Assembly: GCA_029783825.1 (NCBI GenBank)
Contig: JAREIK010017241.1
Coordinates: forward strand, 1 to 64,000
Reading direction: 5' to 3'
Length of the DNA stretch: 64,000 nt
From: Sapria himalayana
Lineage: Eukaryota > Streptophyta > Magnoliopsida > Malpighiales > Rafflesiaceae
Positions 22,101 through 32,489 of this stretch are shown here, piece by piece. The notes beneath the pieces are model-generated. The model searched no databases. It was given only the letters and a program-made list of their open reading frames with translations, and had not been told where the DNA came from. How positions within the stretch are numbered: the stretch's first letter is position 1; every line of letters begins with the position of its first letter. Position numbers and translations under genes: made by a program.

Positions 22101-23983
22101 TTTCTATATTATGTCCAATATTTTTATCTTCATGTTGCTTTTTATATACTGAGATATGTAAAGAAATATCTAAGATTTTAAAATCATAAACACTTATGAT
22201 TGGATGAGCATTCAAATTCGAGTTGTGCATAATCATATACTGATAAAAAATTTATAATATGAATTTATAATTTTCTAAGAGATAATCTTATCTCCTAAGA
22301 AAATAAATAAATTTATTTTAAGATTAAGTATAGAAAAAAAAATCAGAGTAATATAAATAATTACTTATGAAACATATGAACTAACCAACAACTACACCAA
22401 CTAATATAAAACTAAACTCCAATTTATTTATTTTTCATTTCATAATTAACAAGAATCATTTAAAAAAAATCTAAGATATCTTCTAATTCAAATCACTATG
22501 TTAGCACAAAATTAAATTATTGATAATTTTACAAAAAATTTAAAAGAATTTTAACTTGCATTATATATATTTTATTATAAATAATCATTACTTCAAAATG
22601 AATGATCATCATTTATGTAAGATCTTTAACTTTCTCACTAAGATTTTTAATTTTCTCATATTTATAACCTTTGACCATCTTATAAGCCTAAAAATATCTA
22701 ATCAAAGTCAAATATAATGATTCATATTTTTCTTCTCTTTATTTATCTCTCTTTCTTTATAATAGTTTGTTTATTTTAAAAAAAATTAAATATTATAACA
22801 AATGCACAAGGCTCCGATTTTAGCATGTGATTTATGAAAAGTCTCACCCCAAAATTCAGAATTATATTTAATGAGTCTCAAATTTAACACCTACTTTAAT
22901 TGGTCGAAAATATTTTTCATCATAACAAAACATTATTTCCATCATATGCATGTAACACAATGACTTCTCAAATGAGCAATCATCCAAATATTATTCTCTC
23001 ACAAATATATTTAAATTTAAAATTTTTATAAAATTTAGAGTATTAACATTTATATAATCACACACCAAATATAAACGTACCAAATATTTTTTTTCCAATT
23101 TAATATACCAAAATATCCATGCAATAGATAAGAAAAATGCAAATTAAATAATTTTTTGTTGTGGCACCTATTATTTTTCATTCATATGAATTTAGATGTT
23201 AAAAAACAAGATTCTCATTGCACGAGAGTGCTACAATTAATTATAATGCTCATACTTCAAATCATTTTATAGTTTATATCACATGGAATTTAAAATTTTA
23301 TTTATTTTTATTTAATCAATAGTTGAACATGATATTGAATTTTTGCACAGATCAACTAGGAATATATACCACTTTTCTAATGACATTAATATTATTTAGA
23401 CTAAACCCAATGATAAATATTTTCGATATATCTACCGATATATCTCCGAAACATCCATAAATTCTAAGTATCGATATATCCATCAATATCGATATATCTA
23501 TCATTTATTAATGCTCATATACAAAAACATACCGATATATCTTCGAAATATCCGATATATCTGTAAAATCCAAGTACCGATATATCCGTAGAAACCAATA
23601 ATTTAATCCTTGACTAAAACTAATCAAGTTTAAAGTTTGTTACCGTTTGTCTAACTATGATACAATTTTCACAATGATCAATAATTTTTTTATGTGCTTC
23701 TTATCCTCTTCAATTAATACTAATTGCATGCATACTAAAGTGCACAACACAAGCATTAAATGAATTTCATCAACCAAAAAACAGGAATCGATGAAGCATC
23801 TACTACTTATTGAGGATACAAATACAACAAATACATTCATTGTACAAATTCCTAGTCATGTGATATTCCTTTGATAAGAACTCATCAACTAGTGACTCAT
23901 AGTACCATGCTAAGATAGAGTAATTCACGAAGATTAATGAAATATCAACTCATATAAAAGTATCTCCTCGAATAACTCCACAC
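19142..23983. other. NOL10 intron 1, AT-rich, repeat-poor
   Basis: 4.8 kb with no supported gene. It contains the second copy of the CGATATATCG-rich dispersed repeat near its 5' end (23400-23610) and otherwise only low-complexity AT-rich DNA. Open frames of 61-105 codons near 19035-19850 and 23655-23840 have no domain and overlap the exon only by chance. Confidence 0.65.
23400..23610. repeat. CGATATATCG-rich dispersed repeat, copy 2
   Basis: Reverse-oriented relative of 11020-11765. It carries at least six CGATATATC-type words and lacks the hAT insertion. The stretch that corresponds to the insertion site is continuous here (GGATTTTACAGATATATCGG in reverse complement), so it serves as an unoccupied-site comparison. 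Confidence 0.72.
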
Positions 23984-24062
23984 CTTTGTCTTTTCGAAGG
24001 GCACGCTGCTTCTTCACGGACATCAAGCTGGTGAGCGAGCATTGATCCGAAGTAACGGTGTA
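23984..24062 (-). pseudogene. NOL10: NOL10 exon 1 (partial)
   Basis: It encodes YTVTSDQCSLTSLMSVKKQR then ALRKDK and stops at a GTGTGG donor. Upstream (24063-24160) an imperfect 40-bp-class tandem duplication and stops interrupt the frame. A faint match (RLSIINGG) to the expected N-terminal LKSISINGV sits near 24130, and a possible start ATG lies near 24225; both are uncertain. Confidence 0.8.
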
Positions 24063-24065
24063 TCA

Positions 24066-24146
24066 GATTTATGAGATACCTCCTCTTCCCCATTTATATA
24101 TGAGAGTCTCATACCTCCTCTTCCCCCCATTTATGATGCTTAACCT
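24066..24146. repeat. Imperfect tandem duplication disrupting NOL10 exon 1
   Basis: Two copies of a unit containing ATACCTCCTCTTCCCC and CATTTAT, about 40 bp apart. It lies exactly where the NOL10 frame is lost upstream of YTVTS. Confidence 0.75.
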
Positions 24147-24249
24147 TCAATTTAAGCACCTGATCCCAGAAAACTCAATTATATCAGATTACGTTGATGA
24201 AAACGCAGAATTCATCTTGCCCAAAGGTCCCGAACTGTCGAATAGATAG

Positions 24250-25129
24250 ACAGTTCACTCCGCCCAAAAGATTCCGGTACGATTGAAAGGTAATTTTGGT
24301 TAGCAATAAGTAAACCCTATTTTCGAAACGAGAATATACAAATTGATATAATTCAAAACTAAAACATTTGTATTTTGAAAATCCATTTTTTATTATTTTT
24401 GGTGGACCAAAATATAATTATATGATTTTAAAAACATTATTTTACATCAAAAATAAATTAAAAACAAGTCATTAACTTTAATATTATATATATATATATA
24501 TATATATTAAAAGATATACATAACATTACCTTATGACATTATACATCTATACATTATATATGTATATAACTTATAAATATATACAAAACAATATATATCT
24601 ATATAATATTATTTGTACACATAATGTTATATATGTATATAACATTATTTTATATAACATACAAAATATTATATATTTATATGCATGACATTATATATGC
24701 ATATACAAAGTCATATACGTATAATTTATAATGTTATATGCATACATAATCTTCTGTATGGATATCACATTATACATTTACGTGATTAGTGTGACACTTG
24801 GGGCTCCAAATTTTTTTAAAAATTTTTGGAGCTCCAAATATTAAAAAAAAGGTAATATAAATATTTGGGGGAATTGTATTTTGAAGCACTCCTCACAAAA
24901 TAATTTAAAAAAAACAATCTTAATTTTAATATTTGGAAAAAAAAAATACACTACTAGTAGACTCCCAACACATTGAAATTTGATGCACTCGTCTCAAATA
25001 CATTGATCCCAAAATACCCTTAATTAAATCCCTGGACATTTCACTAAATCCTAAACTAAATTTTGGTGCACTCTTAACTTAATTAATATTATGTTGCACA
25101 CTCCACTCCCCATTGGCCCCCCTACGCCC
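24250..25129. other. AT-rich intergenic DNA
   Basis: No gene. It includes a (TA)n tract (about 24486-24508), repeated ATTATATATG/ATATAACATT phrases and a small hairpin at 24799-24838 (GGGCTCCAAA...TTTGGAGCTCC with a T/A-run stem). Confidence 0.6.
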
Positions 25130-25425
25130 CTCTTCAATGTAAGTTGCTCCTTCTCCCTCTATCCTCACCCCTCGTACCTCTCTCCTCTTTTTGTAACTCG
25201 ACTCTCTCCTCTCGCCCCTTGACCCTCGCTCCTTCGTGGTGCTCGAGGAGCTCCATCGATCTCCAGCGAGCTCCTTCGAGGAGCTCCCTGGAGCTCGACG
25301 GAGCTCCTCGAGCTCCACGAAGGAGCTAAGTGGAGCTCACTGGAGTTCGAAGAGCTCCATCGAGCTCAAGCGATCTCGAAGTGGAGCTCCACGAAGGAGC
25401 GAGGGGCGAGGAGCGAGGGGCATAA
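25130..25425. repeat. GAGCTC-rich island 1
   Basis: A GC-rich block in AT-rich surroundings, dominated by GGAGCTC, GAGCTCC and CGAGCTC words spaced about 10-15 bp, with CTCC-rich DNA on the left. GAGCTC is self-complementary, so the block has strong dyad content. Open frames on both strands are compositional. Confidence 0.75.
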
Positions 25426-25449
25426 TGGGATCCCCACAATATTTTTAAT

Positions 25450-26026
25450 AGTCGACATTCACAACGCTGATTTATGATTTTAAAAAATTAATAGCATGAA
25501 AATGACCGCCGATCACCATGACGACTTTGTCACGCTGTTTCTAGACGTACTAGTTTGGACATATTTTTGAAACCCAACTTAATTTATATATATATTTTTT
25601 TAATAAATTAGTTTCATACAAAACTAGAAATCCTTCACATTTATAAAAAATAATTAAGTTTCTTAAAAACATTTTTAGAAAATAAATAATATAAATTATT
25701 TCTAAATAATAATTATTTTTAGTATGCTAACATATGAAAACTCAAAAATCTCATTCTTGTACTAAATGAGGATATAATTTTTTTATAAATTCAATTTTTC
25801 ACATGTCATCCATATAAAATAAAAACCAATTTTTTATGGCATTTATATTGAGAAATACATTTGAGAAAAAAATATTATTTTCAAAAATAATAATTTACAA
25901 AATAGTTTATATTTATATGACATTTGTATATAAATATTAGATATACAATGTGTGTGCATGTGCGTGTGTATTACATACATGTATATAGCATATAATATTT
26001 AGATATAATATTTACATATTTTAATA

Positions 26027-26057
<31 letters not shown>

Positions 26058-26373
26058 ATGTTTATATATAAATGGTAAATAAATATAAATATTCTTTTCA
26101 AAATTTCATATACGCAAAAATGTATATCACATTTATATATAATTTGTGTATTTGCTTTTATTTGTATCTATTATGCATTTATATATAAATATTTTGTTAT
26201 AAAAATAGAATTCGCATCAATAATTTTAAAAATATAAAGCTTAATTCTAAAATAATAAATTAAATAAGATAATAAATATAATACAAATTAAAAAGAATTA
26301 GATTTGTTATTATTTACAATGGAGAAAAAAAATTATAAAATAAAATTTAGAAATCTAAAATTGATTTGTTTAA
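25450..26373. other. AT-rich intergenic DNA with (TA)n
   Basis: No gene. It contains a (TA)n tract at about 26033-26057 and dispersed ATATTTATATATAAAT phrases. Confidence 0.6.
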
Positions 26374-26381
26374 CCTGCAAA

Positions 26382-26836
26382 TAGAGGTGTCAAACGGGCC
26401 ATGCTGGGCTGGCCCGACATGGTTTTAACAGTCCAACCGTGCTACCGTGCCGTGCTTGGCCCAGCATGGGTGTGTGGAGGTCAGCTCGGCACTGGCCCAT
26501 GGCATGAATCCGCTAGGTACAACCCGTTTCGTCCTGGTTCGGGTCGAGCAAAAAACCCTAATTTAAAAAAAATTAGAGTTTCGTCGGCGCGACGCCGCGA
26601 ATCTTCTTCACTTTCGGGGCTCAGCTTTTGCTGTTGGGGTGGTTCCTCGGCTCGTGACGAGTTTCCGTGCTAACGGGCCACAATACCGTGCCAGGCTAGG
26701 CATGGCATGAGTCCCGGTTGACCTCAGCATGGCACAACACGATTGGTACCGTGGACATGCACGATACCGAAAATTCTTGTGCCTGACCAGCCCAGGCACT
26801 GCCGAATCGTGCAGTGCCTCGTGCATACAGCATATA
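26382..26836 (+). mobile_element. 3'-truncated non-autonomous hAT element
   Basis: The left end TAGAGGTGTCAAACGGGCC is intact. The interior has the family's GC-rich GGCATGG/GGCACGG composition and an AATTAGAGTTTCG segment like that in the 11085 element. The right terminal repeat is missing: the element runs directly into CATATAAATTTCTTG. The inverted copy at 29956-30265 shows the same truncated junction, so truncation came first. Confidence 0.8.
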
Positions 26837-26967
26837 AATTTCTTGTTCAAGTTCTTCGTGAAGAAATATAATTTTGATATTAAACTACTCTAGATTTAAA
26901 TCAAAAGTAGCAAACAAAAGTCATTACAACTCTAATTTTTGTAAGATGAACCATTGAAGGATAAATC
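26658..26967 (+). repeat. IR2 left arm (310 bp)
   Basis: The reverse complement is at 29956-30265 and both ends give the same coordinate sum (56923), so the arms have no net length difference. It covers the right part of the truncated hAT element plus flanking AT-rich DNA. The AT-rich part is nearly identical between arms and the GC-rich part is more diverged. Confidence 0.93.
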
Positions 26968-27009
26968 ACAAAACTAAATTTTTAAAAATAAACTACACCC
27001 AAATTCTAG

Positions 27010-27290
27010 AATACCAAGCTACCCACGCCCTAGCTCGATGTTGTGCTCTTGGAGCTTGACCGAGAGTAATGTTGAGCCCCTAGAACTTGATGATGAGCTT
27101 GATGGAGTTCTTGATCGAGCTCTAGGATCTCGGCGTTGAGCTCGAGCAATATCCATGAGCTTGCCCGAGTGCTCTGCCATAGCCCATGGAGCTCTTGCTC
27201 GAGTTCTAGGAGGAGCTTGGCATAGAGCTCCTCTGAGCACCAGAAGGTTGGCTACGATCTTTCGAAGCTCAGTGCCGAGCGAGGGTAGCT
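27010..27290. repeat. GAGCTC-rich island 2
   Basis: A second block dominated by GAGCTC, GAGCTT and CGAGCTC words. It is less regular than island 1. It lies between the IR2 arms. Confidence 0.65.
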
Positions 27291-27655
27291 TGCTACTTAT
27301 GAATTTAAGTGTACTTATTTTTAGTTTTGTGAATTTTTTAAAAATATAAAAATTTAGTTTTTAAATCTTAAATTTCTTGGGGAACACCCCAAAACATAAT
27401 TCTTCCCTATTTTTTTAATTAGTTTCAATAATGATATCTATTTTACCTAATAACTTCAATTAATTATAATTAACTTTAAAAAATTATAATTAAAATAATA
27501 TATTAAATACTATATCATCACCATGATGCCATATTGATTAAATTCAAAAATTTTTAAATTTGAAATTTTAAACACTAATTTTTTTAATGGTCATATTTAT
27601 AATACTTGTACCATTATTTACACACAAGGACACACACAAACACAAAAAAAAACAA

Positions 27656-27743
27656 TCACACGCACACGCACAAGCACACGCACAAGCACACGCACAAGCA
27701 CACGCACAAGCACAAAAAAACAACCACACACACACACACACAA
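27656..27743. repeat. 12-bp minisatellite and (CA)n
   Basis: A 12-bp unit of the form CACACGCACAAG is repeated about four times, followed by an A-run and a short (CA)n. The 79-codon frame over it is an artefact of the repeat. Confidence 0.9.
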
Positions 27744-27839
27744 ATACTTTAAAAAAACTACAAAACTACAAAATTATGGATGAATTTGAAAACTACAAAT
27801 TCATTTATACTTTAAATTATGGATGAATCCATCATTTAT

Positions 27840-28329
27840 ACTTTAAAAAAACTACAAAATTATTTAAGCGGATTTGAAAACTCAAATTTTTATTTACGAA
27901 AAATATTAAGCCACGTCATCAAATTTTTATTTTTTAATAGTGATCTTATTTATAATTTATGAAAAATATCAAAATAAGAAAATATTTTTAGGTTATTTAA
28001 TGTTTAGTGTACATTGTTTGGATAAATTTAAGAAAATATATTTAAAATAACTAAAGTGGAAATAGCTAATAACTTTGCCCTAGCTAGAAATAGCTAGTCA
28101 AATGGTACTAATGGGGGAAATAGATAACGTGATAACTAGTATATTGGAGACAAAATTTAAGGGTATGCTATATAAAATAGCTAAAAGAGAATGTTTAGCT
28201 AGTCTCTTGGAGATACTCTTATTAGGTCAACATAGTATTTTTGATATGGAATAATCTATCAAGTGGCATTAAATAATGCAAAAAAATATTAAATCTAACA
28301 ATGAAATAAATGCCAAATGAATTTTATTC
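27840..28329. other. AT-rich DNA with possible MITE remnant
   Basis: Around 28070-28222 the text CTAGCTAGAAATAGCTAGTC...TTGGAGATACTCTTATT resembles the ends of small plant MITEs, but no target duplication or complete terminal repeat could be defined. The rest is featureless. Confidence 0.35.
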
Positions 28330-28693
28330 AATGTTCAGGTTAAATTGGTTGGGTGGCCTGGTCCAGCCCACCTAGCCCAAAGCTCATCATGGTTTAGTTG
28401 TGCATGGCATGACAAGTTAAAATGCTATGTCCGGGCCTGTGCCAGGTAGACACTCTTCACGAATTGTGCCCTGACATGTCCAGGGTTTTTGGCCCACGTG
28501 CCATGCCAGGCACTGCATAGGTATCTGACACGTGGGCATTCCATGGGGATGTTGCCGGCTGCACTGAATAATGCCATATGAGAAAATAATGCGGTGATGC
28601 CAGATGGGCGACGACAGCATGCTGCCAGAAATCTTAATTTTTTTAAAACAGACCCGACCCAAACAACTCCTAACTAGCCCCTTGACACCTCTA
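28330..28693 (+). mobile_element. Eroded hAT-like element
   Basis: The right end CCTTGACACCTCTA matches the family TIR. The interior is GC-rich with GGCCTGG and TGCCAGGCAC words. The left end near 28336 (GGTTAAATTGG) is too diverged to define a terminal repeat or duplication. Confidence 0.55.
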
Positions 28694-29104
28694 ACTCCAT
28701 GCTCACTTGGAGTGAAATTTATAAATAAATTTGACTCCAACATTATATTCAGAAGACTCATCATTATTTTTAATTAAATCTACACATTCATGAATTAATC
28801 AAAACATTTCACCATTTATTTCTTTTTAAAATAAAAGAAATCTATAATTTTCAAAAATTCTATGCAAGTCATGTCAATTATGAATTAGCAAACAAAATTA
28901 AAAAATATTATACAATATTTAACATAATTCAAAATTACATAATTACTTGAACAATAATTTACATACATGTTGCTGAATATGTGTACATATATGTATATAC
29001 TTTTATCAATGCATCAATATATACATAAGTATTGTTTGAAATATATCATTATACGCATGTATATAAATACACATAATATACACTTTGATCTATATATGTA
29101 CACA

Positions 29105-29151
<47 letters not shown>

Positions 29152-29534
29152 CTATCTATCTCTATCTATCTATAATTATAATATTTGTTTTTAATATATA
29201 TAATTAAAAATAATTTTTTTAAATAAATTTTCAAAATTAAAAAAAAATTAATTACTTTACACACACACACACACACACACATATTAATGTGTATATGTGT
29301 GTGTGTGTGTATGTTTGTTTGTTTTTAATATAAATAAATTATAATATTTTAGTTTAATTAAAATTTCAAAATCAAAATATTTTAAAGACATTTTCACACA
29401 CACATGTATATATGTATTTTAATGTTTGTATATAAATATAAACAATTTATAATAACTTAATTTAAATAATTTTACGATATCAAATAATTATTTCATTTAC
29501 ATATATATACACATATGTATGTATGTATGTATGT

Positions 29535-29580
<46 letters not shown>

Positions 29581-29640
29581 GTTTCATGTTTTTATTTGTA
29601 AATATATCATGTTTATAGGTATATATGTGTGTGGTAAGAG
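28694..29640. repeat. Cluster of (CA)n, (GT)n and GTAT microsatellites
   Basis: AT-rich DNA containing (CA)n near 29100-29140 and 29260-29281, a mixed GT tract near 29290-29310, and GTAT/GT repeats near 29515-29576. No gene. Confidence 0.85.
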
Positions 29641-29644
29641 TACA

Positions 29645-29918
29645 ATTGATTTCCTTGAATTAAATAGGGTGGACTCAGATTGTGGACCGACCCGAATTAT
29701 AACCCAACCCGATAGTTATGGTTGATAGAATATATAGTTCGAGTGGTTCTATTATGACAGGTAGGGTTTTTCTTTGTTCTTTGTTTTTATAATTTACCGT
29801 CGCCCCACTATAAAAACTTTTCTCTCTCTCTCTCTCTGCCTATGAATGTAGGCTCGGCCAGACTCTACCCAAAGATGGGTTGGTCGAGCCATGCAGGGCT
29901 CATTTGACACCACTAGTC
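29645..29918. other. Possible degenerate transposon fragment
   Basis: A GC-richer block ending CATTTGACACCACTAG, close to the hAT-family end, and starting near TAGGGTGGACTCAG. It includes a short (TC)n tract (29820-29837). No target duplication seen. Confidence 0.4.
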
Positions 29919-29955
29919 AAGTATATGCTCAAATTGAATGGATCAACTTTAATGA

Positions 29956-30265
29956 GATTTATCCTTCAATGGTTCATCTTACAAAAATTAGAGTTGTAAT
30001 GACTTTTGTTTGCTACTTTTGATTTAAATCTAGAGTAGTTTAATATCAAAATTATATTTCTTCATGAAGAACTTGAACAAGAAATTTATATGTTGTAGGC
30101 ACGAGGCACTGCATGGATCGGCTGTGCCTGGGCCGGCCAGGCACAGGAATTATCCGTATCGTGCATGTCCACGGTACCAACCGTGTTGTGCCATTCTGAG
30201 GTCAACCAGGACTCGTGTCGTGCCTGACATGGCACGGTATCATGGCCCGTTAGCACGGCAACTCG
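29956..30265 (-). repeat. IR2 right arm (310 bp), abutting IR1
   Basis: Reverse complement of 26658-26967. Its outer end (AACTCG, 30265) is separated by a single base from the first base of the IR1 right arm (30267). Confidence 0.93.
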
Positions 30266-30299
30266 CATCTTTTATGATAATTACAATTCGACCTTGCAG

Positions 30300-30458
30300 G
30301 AAGAGCTGGAAGAGAATGCAAAAACAGCAATATATGATAATTACAAATTCTTAACGAGGGATGATAATGAGAAATTGAACTTGACTAAATTGATCGGCAC
30401 CGACCTCTTGAAGCATTCCATGCATGGATTTTTCATTGACAACCAGTTGTATCTGAAG
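30300..30458 (+). pseudogene. NOL10: NOL10 exon 12, right copy (intact exon)
   Basis: 53 open codons, EELEENAKTAIYDNYKFLTR onward, with acceptor TTGCAG and donor GTGATT. It differs from the left copy by a few missense changes. Confidence 0.92.
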
Positions 30459-30475
30459 GTGATTACCTCACCCTA

Positions 30476-30668
30476 TTTCTTCTTCTTCTTCTTCTTCTTT
30501 TTGAACACCAAGGACTACAGGGCCCACTTACGTGGCCCCTTACGTCCCCTTGGGTTCCCAGAGAACCGAGCAGGTAAGGAATATCCCCAGTACCCCCCAC
30601 CGGTAAGACTTGAACTCGTGACCTCCTGGTCTTTGCCAAGAGTCTTCACCAGCTAAGCTCCCTATGAG
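30476..30668 (-). mobile_element. tRNA-derived SINE, right arm
   Basis: Mirror of the SINE at 9364-9556, with the same A- and B-box-like segments in reverse complement. The simple-repeat tail length differs (TTC repeats at 30478-30500). Confidence 0.7.
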
Positions 30669-31163
30669 AGGGGTCCCCCACTGTTTCTTCTACATTATGG
30701 GAGGTGGCTTTTGTTCTATTATTAATTTTGAAACTATAATTTTTTTTATGATGTCAATATTTTGTCAATTTTTTTTAAAAAATTCCTGATTTTTTAGATT
30801 ATTATTTATGTTAAAATAATTTCAAATTTGTGACGTTCATATATGTGACTTTAGGTTTTTTATTAGGTGTGTGAGCCTGCCTATCACCTCGTGCACCACC
30901 ATTGTTGGTGTCCATCCATTGTAGCTGCCATGCTGGTGCCACGTTGGATACTTTGCTTGCTCCAACCCTATTCATACCGCCTGGAAGGGGGCCTTATATG
31001 GGGCCTCGAGGCCCATATATGGGGTACTTATGGCCCTATACTTTACTGACTGATAATAGGGATGGGTGGAGGGGCAGGAAGGGGATAAAATAAAAAAGAT
31101 TATAATAAAGATAGATGCTTACATATTCATGTATGTCTATATCTCTTGATGTAGTGTAAGTAG

Positions 31164-31245
31164 TGGGCCGACCTTTTTCATATGAAACATATGTTGAGGA
31201 GCAAAAAAAGAGAAGATGGAACAAGTGCGGGCCTCTCGTATCACA
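31164..31245 (+). pseudogene. NOL10: NOL10 exon 13, right copy, two 1-nt deletions
   Basis: 82 nt against 84 in the left arm. One base is missing near GGGCCGACC and one in the A-run of the QKKEK codons, so the frame drifts after YVEEQKK. The donor GTATGT is intact. Confidence 0.87.
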
Positions 31246-31330
31246 GTATGTTTTCCTCACAAAAAATTATGCTTCTCCTCATGGAGACGGAATTTGCTTT
31301 TCTCTGCCACAACTACTCTTTAAATGTTCT

Positions 31331-31396
31331 GTGCGTGCGTGCGTGCGTGCGTACGTGCGTGCATGCGTGCACATGTGCATGCGTGCGTGTGTGTGC
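31331..31396. repeat. (TGCG)n/(TG)n microsatellite, right arm
   Basis: GTGCGTGCGTGCGT-type tract immediately before the exon 14 acceptor. It is the counterpart of 8641-8697 but with more TGCG units. Confidence 0.88.
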
Positions 31397-31401
31397 TGCA
31401 G

Positions 31402-31616
31402 AAGCAGATTAGATTACCGAAAGTTAATAGGGAAATTGCTGCAAGTATAATTAACAACGAAGCTGATGAGAAAGAAAAGGAGGAAACCGCAGAAAAACGA
31501 GAAAGAAAAGGAGGAAACCGCAGAAAAACGAGAAGAAAAAAACTTCAAAGAAAAAGATGGGACTTGGCAGCGAGGTGCTGAAAGATGAGCGATTCACGCG
31601 CCTGTTCGAGGACAAG
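31402..31616 (+). pseudogene. NOL10: NOL10 exon 14, right copy, 31-bp tandem duplication
   Basis: It starts KQIRLPKVNREIAAS. Two perfect 31-bp units (31468-31498 and 31499-31529), each encoding the Glu/Lys-rich EKEKEETAEK stretch, replace a single unit in the left arm. 31 is not a multiple of three, so the frame breaks. The text for GLGSEVLKDERFTRLFEDK is complete in another frame, followed by a good GTACCT donor. Confidence 0.9.
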
Positions 31617-31690
31617 GTACCTCGTCCATTTTTAACTTTTTATTAATCTTTTTTTTAAATCTTTTTTAAAAAAAATATAATGTGAGCTAG

Positions 31691-31884
31691 GACTTTTAGA
31701 TTGATAAGAACTCGAAGCAGTATCTGGATCTGCATCCGGGAGGGCCCAAGAAACAGACCTCTTTGTTAGAAAAGCATTTTGAGCCGGTGATGAACGAGGG
31801 CTCAACGGCGAGCGACTCTGATGCCTCCTCCATGGATCATAGTGCCGGAGATGGGTTCGAAAAACAGACGCAACGGGTTCCTGT
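31691..31884 (+). pseudogene. NOL10: NOL10 exon 15, right copy with TAG
   Basis: It reads DF, stop (TAG 31697-31699, Glu in the left copy), then IDKNSKQYLDLHP and EKHFEPVMNEGSTASDSDAS, ending at GTAAGT. Apart from the stop the exon is open, so it shows the frame lost in the left copy. Confidence 0.9.
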
Positions 31885-32009
31885 GTAAGTCGGTATTTCA
31901 TGGCAGCGTGGGTTAGCCTGCCCCAGCCCATCGTCTCGTGTCAGCGAGCCCCTGGCTGGATCATGGTCTCTGCTCTGTGGTGCTGATGTCTGTTTTTGAT
32001 GCCATCTAG

Positions 32010-32266
32010 TTTATATGAAGTGAAGGACGAGAGGCACGCAGAAGCATTCTGGAATAGCAGATCACTTGTAAAAGAGGAAGCTCTTACTTTGGAAGAGAGG
32101 ATCGCTGCTCTTGCTGATGATGATCCTCCACAAAATATGCTTCGTGCTACCCCGAGCAAAGTTAAGTTCGGGGCTTGCGGTTCCAGAGAGATTTCTTTCA
32201 TCTCCAAGAGATCTGTCAAGCCGCACAGGAAGAAGCACGGGCTAGACGAAGAAGAAGAATATAGGG

Positions 32267-32302
<36 letters not shown>

Positions 32303-32400
32303 GTGGGGAAGGAAGGCGTGTAAAGTGTAGAGGGGTCCAGTCTTTGGGCTTCAAGGCTAATAAAAATTCTGCATGGAAGAGGAGGAATTACAAAAGATAA
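32010..32400 (+). pseudogene. NOL10: NOL10 exon 16, right copy
   Basis: It continues exon 15 in phase 2 (V-LYEVKDERHAEAFWNS) to the basic tail RRVKCRGVQSLGFKANK and a stop. The Asn run is one codon longer than in the left copy. Confidence 0.9.
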
Positions 32401-32489
32401 TTCATTTCTTAATTTTAATTAAAATTTTGTTTTTTCAATCTTCTTTAATATTTCTGACTATCTTTTGTCTCACATGTGTGTGTCCCATT

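Larger units (their letters stand above)
7689..24062 (-). pseudogene. NOL10: NOL10 / EDA7-like nucleolar protein pseudogene, long copy
   Basis: Sixteen exons, read in order on the minus strand, give an almost complete NOL10-type protein (yeast Enp2, Arabidopsis EDA7). The family consists of WD40-propeller nucleolar proteins of the small-subunit processome that act in 18S rRNA maturation. Recognisable pieces in order are YTVTSDQ, QQRVELIQDLRFETATTKIK, IYPPQVKVYELR, DDFSKIAFLCADRS, MGRDIVYDCWSCDLLC, KLHGLVACGGEDG, YGSPILDIKWH, GPAPKWCSYFE, YDNYKFLTRDD, a NUC153-type segment and a basic tail. Most exon phases match exactly. The copy is dead: a TAG in exon 3, lost splice sites at exons 3, 13, 14 and 15, and frameshifts in exons 10, 14, 15 and 16. 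Introns are inflated by repeats; introns 1 and 5 exceed 4.8 kb. The extreme N-terminus and the promoter are not identifiable. Confidence 0.9.
30300..32400 (+). pseudogene. NOL10: NOL10 3'-fragment, right-arm copy (exons 12-16)
   Basis: Only the last five exons are present because the duplication starts in intron 11. Exon 12 is intact and exons 13-15 are damaged: two 1-nt deletions in exon 13, a 31-bp tandem duplication in exon 14 and a Glu-to-stop change in exon 15. Splice sites are better preserved than in the left copy (GTATGT after exon 13, GTACCT after exon 14, CTAG before exon 15). No lesion in these exons is shared with the left copy. Without the WD40 half or an obvious promoter it cannot produce NOL10. 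Confidence 0.92.

Noticed and set aside
25079..25448. Ser/Glu/Arg-rich frames on both strands.
   Set aside because: They are translations of the GAGCTC-rich repeat; nothing but composition supports them.
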